64,000 nucleotides of DNA from Muribaculaceae bacterium. Its GTDB lineage: Bacteria; Bacteroidota; Bacteroidia; Bacteroidales; Muribaculaceae. The stretch lies in contig JAQVCR010000009.1 of NCBI GenBank assembly GCA_028689665.1, positions 1 to 64,000 on the forward strand. Reading direction: 5' to 3'. Made by a program: the position numbers and the translations under genes. Within the stretch, counting starts at the first letter, position 1; every line of letters begins with the position of its first letter. Positions 27,301 to 34,128 of this stretch are shown piece after piece. Below the pieces are notes generated by a model that saw only the letters and a list, made by a program, of their open reading frames with translations, had not been told where the DNA came from and made no database searches.

Positions 27301-27418
27301 GGAAAACGTCAACTTCCGAGTTTATGGTGATAATGGTGCCGATGATAAATATTATCCCGGTAATGAATAGTACTAGGATACGATTCTTCAATGAGAATCC
27401 TATAATTTTATTTAGCAT
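24332..27418 (-). CDS. heavy-metal efflux RND pump, CusA/CzcA family
   Basis: 1028-residue inner-membrane proton-driven exporter with the standard RND layout: one N-terminal membrane helix, a large periplasmic loop, six helices including the proton relay, a second loop and five more helices. The N-terminus ([27 protein letters not shown]) and the relay segment [20 protein letters not shown] (about residues 395-415) match heavy-metal RND proteins rather than drug pumps. The [10 protein letters not shown] form is closer to CusA-like than to classical zinc CzcA (DGAVVMVEN). Metal specificity cannot be settled by eye. Lies between adaptor (11 bp gap) and channel (4 bp overlap). Confidence 0.92.
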   Translation of the reverse strand: [1028 protein letters not shown]

Positions 27419-27429
27419 AGCTGTTGTGA

Positions 27430-28593
27430 TTAATGGTTATGAGAACACCCTGACGGTATAGCTTCTGATTTAGATGCTAATTTTATATAGCTGGCACCAT
27501 TAACAACTATTTCTTCGCCTGATTTAATTCCCGATTTTATTTCAAAATTTTTGCCGTCGGAGCTGCCTAGAATTACATCACGTTCTTCATAGCATTCTTC
27601 GTCAAGACGAATATATACTTGATATTTGCCTTCACTCTCAAGTACTGCTTGTAGAGGAACAATTATCACATTTTGCTTTGGAGCACCAACTAAATATACC
27701 TCAGTATATGTCCCTGCGATAAATTTATTGTTGTTATTAAACTCGAAATATAATGGTATGTAACCATTATTTGAAATAGGTTGCATTGATGATAATCGCT
27801 TGCCATTCAGCTCACTTAGTGGAATGGCAATATCCATATATGAAGTCTTTATATTAGCTGTATTAATATTAGCTAATTCGGAATAGTAGCGTTCGGGTAA
27901 GTCGGCACGAAGTGTTAGACGTGCGTTCTTGCTTACTGTGGCAATTGGTGCGCCGGCTTCGACATATTCGCCGTCTTTTAATAATAGTTCGGTAATAGTT
28001 CCACTAATTGCTGAGCTGGCAACATTTCTGCCTCCGGTAGATGGTCGAAAAGCTAGTTCTGCTTTTTCAAATGCTTCGCGAGCAATGTTGTATTCTCGTT
28101 CTGTTACTATTTTATCTTTGTATAGAGGTGTAAGGCGTTCTAATTCTCGCTTAGTTGCATTATAAGTTACTCTAGCTATTTCGTTTTGGTCTCCGCCTGT
28201 AATTTTCTCACCCGAAATGGCGCAAATTGATGCTCCACTCTTTACTGCCATGCCAAGAGCGATATTTTTGTTGTATTTTATATTGCCAGAAGTAGGTGCT
28301 GTTACGACGTATGAATCGCCTTGAGCAGAAATAATATCGCCCGATACTTTAATTATATTATTAAAAACAGTTGGAACTATTTTCTCGGTTGTTACTCCGT
28401 ACTTTTTAGCTTTTTCGGGGCTGAATACAATTTCGCTATGTTCTTCGTCAGAATGTTTATCTTCATGTCCGGGTTGCTCGGTATTGTGAGTCTCTTCACT
28501 ATGGCTGCATTCTGCCGAGTGTACATGTTTTTCGCCATCACAGCTTGATAGTAATGCACAAGCTGATAGGAATAATATATATCTATAATTCAT
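27430..28593 (-). CDS. efflux RND periplasmic adaptor lipoprotein, His-rich N-terminus
   Basis: Membrane-fusion protein linking the pump to the outer-membrane channel. About 387 residues when started at MNYRYILFLSACALLSSC; Cys18 is the likely lipidated residue. The frame opens 14 codons earlier. Residues 23-54 hold many His and acidic residues (HVHSAECSHSEETH..., HEDKHSDEEHSE), a probable metal-collecting arm, and the C-terminus also ends CSHNH. The middle carries the lipoyl-like hairpin (SYVVTAPTSGNIKYNKNIALGMAVKSG) and beta-barrel (AGTYTEVYLVGAPK). CusB-type in size. First of the three pump components, 93 bp after the small His/Cys-rich gene. Confidence 0.9.
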   Translation of the reverse strand: MNYRYILFLSACALLSSCDGEKHVHSAECSHSEETHNTEQPGHEDKHSDEEHSEIVFSPEKAKKYGVTTEKIVPTVFNNIIKVSGDIISAQGDSYVVTAPTSGNIKYNKNIALGMAVKSGASICAISGEKITGGDQNEIARVTYNATKRELERLTPLYKDKIVTEREYNIAREAFEKAELAFRPSTGGRNVASSAISGTITELLLKDGEYVEAGAPIATVSKNARLTLRADLPERYYSELANINTANIKTSYMDIAIPLSELNGKRLSSMQPISNNGYIPLYFEFNNNNKFIAGTYTEVYLVGAPKQNVIIVPLQAVLESEGKYQVYIRLDEECYEERDVILGSSDGKNFEIKSGIKSGEEIVVNGASYIKLASKSEAIPSGCSHNH

Positions 28594-28686
28594 AGTTTTT
28601 TTAAATTTAAAAAGATGATTATGAGAGAATAGCACGTTATAATAATTAATTATAATGTCTATTCAACTAGATTTCTTTAAAATAAA

Positions 28687-29118
28687 CTATGAAATAGGAG
28701 GTGCCCTTAATAGTCCGAGCCACGCATATCCGGGCTTTATTAGGGGGGTAAATTTATATTCTGATTGATTATGTCGGTCATTATCATCAATTGCTTCATT
28801 AAGAATAAGTATTGAGGCTATAATATATGATGATATAAATGCCTTTAAAGGGGTCTTTTTAGGCGAATTTACTTGGCTTAATTTTGCGCTACACCGGCTC
28901 TCGTCTTCATGATTTGCATCTTTGGCACTATGAGAGTGATGGCAGGAGCATGATGTGTGGAATAATTCTTGTTCAATAGGTTCGGCTGAATAATCATTAC
29001 TATTGATTAAATACATACACATTTCACCATTATCATTGTGATGATGATATTGTACTATCGAACTTGTGATTATTGCGATAGAAAAGAATAGCGATATTAT
29101 TGTGTATAAGTATTTCAC
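28687..29118 (-). CDS. small His/Cys-rich membrane protein of the efflux operon
   Basis: About 143 residues. One hydrophobic N-terminal segment (YLYTIISLFFSIAIITSSIV), then a periplasmic stretch dense in metal ligands: VQYHHHNDNGEMCMYL and FHTSCSCHHSHSAKD with HEDESRC. A second hydrophobic segment follows (FISSYIIASILIL). Similar small proteins, which I recall as DUF6769-like, precede CusA-type operons in Bacteroides. A role as metal sensor or chaperone is inference. The frame opens at an ATG (29136), but a full consensus promoter overlaps it (-7 box 29124-29131), so that ATG should lie upstream of the transcript start. The GTG at 29118 is the best remaining start, and would be nearly leaderless. 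Confidence 0.65.
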   Translation of the reverse strand: MKYLYTIISLFFSIAIITSSIVQYHHHNDNGEMCMYLINSNDYSAEPIEQELFHTSCSCHHSHSAKDANHEDESRCSAKLSQVNSPKKTPLKAFISSYIIASILILNEAIDDNDRHNQSEYKFTPLIKPGYAWLGLLRAPPIS

Positions 29119-29123
29119 TAGTG

Positions 29124-29155
29124 CAAAGATAACCAATAATTATATAAATTACAAA
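29124..29155 (-). promoter_or_regulatory. promoter of the metal-efflux operon
   Basis: On the minus strand TTTG (29152-29155), 20 nt, TATCTTTG (29124-29131). Both boxes and the spacing are ideal. Predicted start near 29118, coinciding with the GTG codon of the first gene. Confidence 0.72.
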
Positions 29156-29200
29156 CACTTATTTTTAGATAATTCATAGAAAATTGAGATGGATAGGGTA

Positions 29201-29269
29201 GAAAAAAGAAATGGTTGTCTCACGACAACCAACCTTAATTAACCTTAAATCTAATACCATGAAAAACAC
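29201..29269 (-). ncRNA. short intergenic RNA with its own promoter and terminator
   Basis: On the minus strand a -7 box TACATTTG (29274-29281) is followed by about 50 nt containing CATGGTATTAGATTTAAGG and TTAATTAAGG. Then comes a perfect 8-bp hairpin (29212-29219 with 29224-29231, GTGA loop) and a T-rich run (TTTCTTTTTT). This gives a transcript of about 65-70 nt ending before the efflux-operon promoter, so it is not that operon's leader. From memory the ATGGTATTAGATTTAAGG block recurs in Bacteroidales intergenic regions and may belong to the Bacteroidales-1 RNA group. A 7-codon ORF on the opposite strand (29260-29283) looks meaningless. Confidence 0.6.
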
Positions 29270-29273
29270 AGTA

Positions 29274-29281
29274 CAAATGTA
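29274..29281 (-). promoter_or_regulatory. -7 promoter element of the short RNA
   Basis: TACATTTG on the minus strand matches TAnnTTTG; no consensus TTTG at the -33 position. Confidence 0.55.
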
Positions 29282-29303
29282 AGTGATTTATGTTATACAG
29301 CAT

Positions 29304-29372
29304 AATTATTTAGCAAGAAAATTGATACTATTAACCATAATTAACCTTTTATGGTTGTTTTGCTAAATAATT
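29304..29372. terminator. nested hairpin downstream of the S4-domain gene
   Basis: Outer 13-bp perfect arms AATTATTTAGCAA (29304-29316) and TTGCTAAATAATT (29360-29372) enclose an inner 8-bp stem AACCATAA (29333-29340) / TTATGGTT (29349-29356). Starts 6 bp after the stop of the S4-domain gene, so it probably ends the rplY-pth-S4 transcript. Confidence 0.55.
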
Positions 29373-29377
29373 GTTGA

Positions 29378-29809
29378 TTAATCATTGCCTTCAAAATCGA
29401 AATCAAAATCGAAATCGTCATCATCGTATGCCGACTCGGTGAAATCGGCTAAAGCTCTACCTTCTTTCTTTGTAGGTCGGCCTAGTCCTTTTTGTCGATC
29501 TATGAACCCATTAATTTTAGCCATCTCTAATAGGTCGTATTGGCTCTTTGGGGTTATGTTTTTTAGATAGTTGGGGACAAGCTTTGCACCTATTCTATTT
29601 TCAATTAAGGCTAGCACTTCAAAGCGATAGGTAATAGGAGGCTTGCGAACATCAATTATTTCGCCAACTTTAAGAGGACGAGAAGGTTTTACGTTCACTC
29701 CATTAATCATAATTCGATTTTTCTTGCAAGCATCAGTTGCTATGGTGCGAGTTTTAAAAATGCGAGTAGCCCACATCCATTTGTCTATTCTAACTTCTTC
29801 TTTAGCCAT
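29378..29809 (-). CDS. S4-domain RNA-binding protein (HslR-like)
   Basis: 143 residues. The S4 domain (about 4-62) reads VRIDKWMWATRIFKTRTIA, then ACKKNRIMINGVNVKPSRPLKVGE, as in Hsp15/HslR, which recycles stalled 50S subunits carrying nascent chains. The C-terminal half adds a basic stretch (KGLGRPTKKEGRALADF) and a very acidic end of repeated Asp-Phe pairs (DDDDFDFDFDFEGND). The DNA encoding that end is a short imperfect tandem repeat (29390-29417). Third gene of rplY-pth-S4, 16 bp after pth, a translation-related operon. Confidence 0.88.
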   Translation of the reverse strand: MAKEEVRIDKWMWATRIFKTRTIATDACKKNRIMINGVNVKPSRPLKVGEIIDVRKPPITYRFEVLALIENRIGAKLVPNYLKNITPKSQYDLLEMAKINGFIDRQKGLGRPTKKEGRALADFTESAYDDDDFDFDFDFEGND

Positions 29810-29825
29810 AATATATAAATAGTGA

Positions 29826-30389
29826 TTATTTATTATTATAATTATTCATTGTGAAATTTAACCCCGACAGGCAGAATGTTTTAATTGCGTCGCATGCAAT
29901 ATCAAGGCGTTGCTGCATCGTCTCATTTTGCTCGGGGGTAAAGTGTCCTAGAACATATTCAATTTGCATTCCGCGAGGGAAATCGTTTCCTATGCCAAAT
30001 CTTAAACGAGCGTAGCTTTCGGTTTTGAGAAGGAGCGCAATGTTTTTTAATCCATTATGTCCTGCGTCGCTTCCTTTACCTTTTATTCTAATAGCTCCAA
30101 AAGGCAAAGCAAGGTCGTCAACAATTATGAGAATATTTTCTATTGGAATTTTCTCTTTTTTCATCCAATAATCTACAGCTTCACCGCTTAGATTCATAAA
30201 AGTTGAAGGCTTTAATAAAGTTAGAACTTTATTTTTTACGCGAGTAGTAGCTACATCACCATAACGTTGAGTAGTAAAAACAGCATTGGATGCCTTAGCA
30301 AAGGCATCCAATACTTTAAATCCAATATTGTGGCGGGTGTCTTGGTATTCGTTACCAATATTCCCAAGCCCCACTATGAGGTATTTCAT
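29826..30389 (-). CDS. pth: peptidyl-tRNA hydrolase
   Basis: Releases tRNA from peptidyl-tRNA that drops off the ribosome. 187 residues, normal length. Motifs: [20 protein letters not shown] with the catalytic His (about 20), [29 protein letters not shown] with the catalytic-site Asp, and GHNGLKNI. Middle gene between rplY (18 bp) and the S4-domain gene (16 bp), the usual L25-Pth pairing. Confidence 0.96.
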   Translation of the reverse strand: MKYLIVGLGNIGNEYQDTRHNIGFKVLDAFAKASNAVFTTQRYGDVATTRVKNKVLTLLKPSTFMNLSGEAVDYWMKKEKIPIENILIIVDDLALPFGAIRIKGKGSDAGHNGLKNIALLLKTESYARLRFGIGNDFPRGMQIEYVLGHFTPEQNETMQQRLDIACDAIKTFCLSGLNFTMNNYNNK

Positions 30390-30407
30390 TAAAATACGAT
30401 TAATTCA

Positions 30408-31055
30408 TTAAGCTTTTGCTTGAGCACCACGAGCTGCACGAGTTAATTGAACTGCACAAACTACGGCATTCTTAGCGTTTACTAATTCAAGTCCTTCAAA
30501 GTGTAAATCTCCGATTTGAAGAGTCTTACCAAGCTCTAGATCATCAACATTAATAACTACACGTTCTGGAATAGCTGAATATATAGCTTTAACTTTGATT
30601 TTCTTCATAGAAAGTGTTAGCTTACCACCGGCTTTAACACCAGCTGCGTGTCCTTCTAGCTTAACAGGAACTTCAACAATTACTGGTTTAGTCTCGTTAA
30701 CTTCAAGAAGATCGATATGAATAAGCTTGTCGCTTACTGGGTGGAATTGAAGACCCTTTAAGATTGCCTTAGAGGTAGTTCCATTATATGCTAATTCGAT
30801 AGCAAAGATGTCGGGGGTATAGATTAGTTTACGAACATCATCTGCATTTACCGTAAGATCGGTTGTGATAATAGCTCTGTTTTCAGTACCTAATTGAACT
30901 AATTTTTGACCGGCATTAAGTTTGCCTGTATATGGAAGAGCTACGATTTCTCCACCGTTTAATACTACAGGTACTTTTGCTTCACCACGAAGTGATTTTG
31001 CTGCTTTCTTTCCAAGGTCTGTTCTTGGCTCAGCGTTTAATTGATAAGTTTTCAT
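30408..31055 (-). CDS. rplY: 50S ribosomal protein L25/general stress protein Ctc
   Basis: Binds 5S rRNA. 215 residues, i.e. the long Ctc/TL5 form with two domains. The N-terminal L25 domain covers about 1-92 (EPRTDLGKKAAKSLRGEAKVP, FHPVSDKLIHIDLLEV). The C-terminal beta domain (about 95-185) contains VEVPVKLEGHAAGVKAGGKL. The Ala/Arg-rich tail (RAARGAQAKA) is low-complexity. First gene of the operon with pth, read from a full consensus promoter. Confidence 0.96.
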   Translation of the reverse strand: MKTYQLNAEPRTDLGKKAAKSLRGEAKVPVVLNGGEIVALPYTGKLNAGQKLVQLGTENRAIITTDLTVNADDVRKLIYTPDIFAIELAYNGTTSKAILKGLQFHPVSDKLIHIDLLEVNETKPVIVEVPVKLEGHAAGVKAGGKLTLSMKKIKVKAIYSAIPERVVINVDDLELGKTLQIGDLHFEGLELVNAKNAVVCAVQLTRAARGAQAKA

Positions 31056-31137
31056 TTGTAAAAAGTTTTGTGTTACTCAAAATTAAGTCTTTTTGCTCCC
31101 TAATTTTCCATCACACGGATTGTCTTAAAAAGCGGTG

Positions 31138-31169
31138 CAAAGTTACGAATTATTTATTGCTATACCAAA
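31138..31169 (-). promoter_or_regulatory. promoter of rplY-pth-S4 operon
   Basis: On the minus strand TTTG (31166-31169), 20 nt, TAACTTTG (31138-31145). Leader of about 77 nt. The -33 box lies directly after the stop codon of the nuclease gene. Confidence 0.7.
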
Positions 31170-31170
31170 T

Positions 31171-34119
31171 TTATCGTCGGCAAATAATCTTCATATCGCA
31201 ATATTTACAAGCGATAGAGTCTTCAGCTTGTTTAAAGTTTACTTTTGGATCAAAAATTTCGGATATAACTTGTTTAAATCCCGACCTAAAAGCATTATTA
31301 TATTCTTGATAGTCAGTAATATTAGCTTTATCTTCTTTGACAAAAAATTCTATATTCTTTTTGATTTCTTTAATTTTATATAGCACGGGTTGAATATTTT
31401 CGGTGCAGCCGTGATAATAAGAATAGTAATTGCAGTAAGCGAATAGTTGTAGTATTCCTTTACAGCGTTTTCCATCTTTTCTGGGAATGAATAGGTTATC
31501 AATATTTTTTACCGAGACTTCATCATTCCCGGTTTTATAATCTACGATACGTAATAGGGCTGAGCCATCATTATAAAGTCTGCGGTCTATTCGGTCGATA
31601 AATTGCACGAAATTAATGCCTATTCCATCGCCTAAATCCCAGTAGCCACTTTCTTTCTCTTCAGCTTGAACTAATTCAAAAGGAGCGACTTTTGTGGCAT
31701 CGTAATCGAGTATTGCTTCGATATAGTATTTTATGATGTCGGCAATAAGTAGAGCTTCGCCGTCGACTTCGGTAGAGTTGTCCTTTCCTTTTTTTAGATA
31801 GTGCTCGTTGATTTTTATAGTTATGTATTTATCTATAACAGTTGATTTTTTGATAGCGTTTAAAAGTTTGCTGTCAATAATAGTATGTCTATTATTAGAT
31901 GAATCTTGCAAATTCACGTATATTTCTTTCATCACATCGTGAATTATAGTTCCAAATGTAGCGCTATCAATAAAATCGTTCATTTCATCTTCTACATATA
32001 GTCCTTCAATTTTTTGGAGATAGAATTTGATAGGGCAGTCGATATAGCTATTTATAGAGCTTGCCGAAAGGAATTTGCCAGAGTCTTTTGTCCTAAATTT
32101 GTTTAGCTTCTCCATTATTTCAGGTGTTTTGCGAATATCAAGAACGATTTCGTCAGAAGGAATAAGGGTGAATGCTCCGGTGCTTAATTTTAGGTCAGGA
32201 ATTTTGTTGGTGTAAAGGAATTTAATTTGTTGTAAATATCTAGATGCTTCACCCGAGCTTATTCCTTTGGTTCGAGAGTCGTATAAAAGGTGAGCCGAAG
32301 AGCAACGAGAAAGCATACGGTAGAAATAATAAGTATATATACATTCTTGATGCTCGGTGGTGGCAAGTCCAAAGAATTGACGAAGATTATTAGGGATAAA
32401 AGATTTAGAGAAATGCTTTCGAGGGAAAATGCGTTCGTTCATAGATAATACAATGATATTATCAAAATCTAAGCATCTAGTTTCGAGGACTCCCATAATT
32501 TGAAGTCCAGATAGCGGTTCGCCTTCAAATGTTATTGTAGATGAATTTAAGATACGTTCAATCAAGAAGAAGAAAGTCTTTCCGTGCAGCTCGATATTGT
32601 AATTATCGAGGTTGTCAATAAGTTGAGAAATCAAAGATTTATATTTAGTAATAAATCCAAGTTCAATTTTATTGTCGTCAATATTTAGATTCATATATTT
32701 TTCGACAATAGCGACAACTATATTTAGATATTCAATAACATCTTTTTTGTTGTTAAGCTCGGGCAGTGGGCGGAAAATGTCATTAAAAAGCGGGCAAATC
32801 TCTCTTATTTCAGTTGCTTTAATTGTAAATAGTTTGCGGCGTTGAATGCTTTTAATAAAGTCGGTAATAATAGTCGATTCAATAGCTTTTATGTAAGGGT
32901 GAGCAAGAATATTTTTCACGTCTTCGTGGAAAAACACCCATTCATCTTTTTCTTTTCTTGCGCGATTATGTAGTATTGAAAGAGTAGATATTAGTGTGGC
33001 TATTGAAGTGTATTTAACAGGGTAGCCCATTGTAATATTTACATTTTTGAACTCTTCGGGTATAGAGGAAAGCACAGGGATAAAAAGGCTTTCATCGGGA
33101 AGAACGATAGCTGTATTTATTGCATTATCTATATTTGTAAGGTTCTTTTCGATTAACTTTTTTAATATTGTCGATATGTATTTTACTTGCCCAACATTTG
33201 AAGGGATAGAAATAATTTCCATTTTAGGGTAAGTCGTAATATCTGGTTCAAGTGTATATTTAGACTTAAATATTCGAGCATATTCTTTAATAAACTTACC
33301 ACCCTTATTGTATTTGTCTTTTAAAAAGGGATTATTGTAATCCCAATAGAAATCGGCAATACCTTTGTCTTGAAGAATTTTAAATATTTTGTATTCCGAA
33401 GTAGATAGAATATTAAAACCGACGAAGATATATCGTCGATACTCTAGCTCTTCGGCTTTAAGGCCTTTTAATTTGTCAATAGCTTTGCGGTATATCATAC
33501 CTGAATATGCTTTACCTTGCGATTCAAGATGACTAGAGAACGAAGAATATAGAGGGTATAATATCTCCCAAAGACGCACAAAACTTTTCACATTATCGGA
33601 TAAGTCTTTATTATTATTAATATGTGTCCAGAAAGTATCGATGCCGTAATCTTTAGAAATCTGTGCGCCGAAAAATTCATTTAATACTTCGATTTGCTCT
33701 TGAGTGAGATAAGTAGAATTTATTTCTTTAATTTCTTTAATGTTGCTGAATAGGTCGTGTGCATTGGCAAGATATTTATCAATATCGTTGAAATCATTAA
33801 GGAGCATATCGCCCCAGAAAATGAATTGGTCGAAAGATGCAATTTCGCCGTCAGCATCTTTAGCAAGTATTTCGTATTGCTCATATAAAGCAAGGAGCAA
33901 TTCAATTCTATTAGTTTCTATTGTTTCGCTAATATCTGATACGAAATCGCTTATAGTAGTGATCTGAGGCGATATAAATGCGTCATCGTTTGTCTCTTCA
34001 AGATGCTTCTTAAAGAACAATCCACTACGTCGATTGGGAAAGATGAAACAAAAATTATAGATATCATCTTTTTCATTTTTAAGATATTGCTTTGCTAATA
34101 GCTTTAAGAATGGTTCCAT
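31171..34119 (-). CDS. AddB-like PD-(D/E)XK nuclease/helicase-like protein
   Basis: 982 residues. The C-terminal RecB-type nuclease holds FLSASSINSYIDCPIKFYLQ, TFGTIIHDVMKEIY, RIVDYKTG (catalytic Asp and Lys) and LQLFAYCNYY. It also has the iron-sulphur set formed by the Cys of DCPIKF and CKYCDMKIICRR at the very end. The N-terminal part contains FIFPNRRSGLFFKKHL and FVGFNILSTSEYKIF, like the inactivated helicase half of AddB. It should pair with an AddA helicase-nuclease encoded elsewhere to process double-strand breaks. Follows holB by 9 bp in a metF-holB-addB operon. Confidence 0.85.
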   Translation of the reverse strand: MEPFLKLLAKQYLKNEKDDIYNFCFIFPNRRSGLFFKKHLEETNDDAFISPQITTISDFVSDISETIETNRIELLLALYEQYEILAKDADGEIASFDQFIFWGDMLLNDFNDIDKYLANAHDLFSNIKEIKEINSTYLTQEQIEVLNEFFGAQISKDYGIDTFWTHINNNKDLSDNVKSFVRLWEILYPLYSSFSSHLESQGKAYSGMIYRKAIDKLKGLKAEELEYRRYIFVGFNILSTSEYKIFKILQDKGIADFYWDYNNPFLKDKYNKGGKFIKEYARIFKSKYTLEPDITTYPKMEIISIPSNVGQVKYISTILKKLIEKNLTNIDNAINTAIVLPDESLFIPVLSSIPEEFKNVNITMGYPVKYTSIATLISTLSILHNRARKEKDEWVFFHEDVKNILAHPYIKAIESTIITDFIKSIQRRKLFTIKATEIREICPLFNDIFRPLPELNNKKDVIEYLNIVVAIVEKYMNLNIDDNKIELGFITKYKSLISQLIDNLDNYNIELHGKTFFFLIERILNSSTITFEGEPLSGLQIMGVLETRCLDFDNIIVLSMNERIFPRKHFSKSFIPNNLRQFFGLATTEHQECIYTYYFYRMLSRCSSAHLLYDSRTKGISSGEASRYLQQIKFLYTNKIPDLKLSTGAFTLIPSDEIVLDIRKTPEIMEKLNKFRTKDSGKFLSASSINSYIDCPIKFYLQKIEGLYVEDEMNDFIDSATFGTIIHDVMKEIYVNLQDSSNNRHTIIDSKLLNAIKKSTVIDKYITIKINEHYLKKGKDNSTEVDGEALLIADIIKYYIEAILDYDATKVAPFELVQAEEKESGYWDLGDGIGINFVQFIDRIDRRLYNDGSALLRIVDYKTGNDEVSVKNIDNLFIPRKDGKRCKGILQLFAYCNYYSYYHGCTENIQPVLYKIKEIKKNIEFFVKEDKANITDYQEYNNAFRSGFKQVISEIFDPKVNFKQAEDSIACKYCDMKIICRR

Positions 34120-34128
34120 TTCTATGTG

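Noticed and set aside
28637-28655. AT-only palindrome TTATAAT/ATTATAA upstream of the adaptor gene
   Set aside because: Composed only of A and T in AT-rich DNA; expected by chance and not linked to a known operator.
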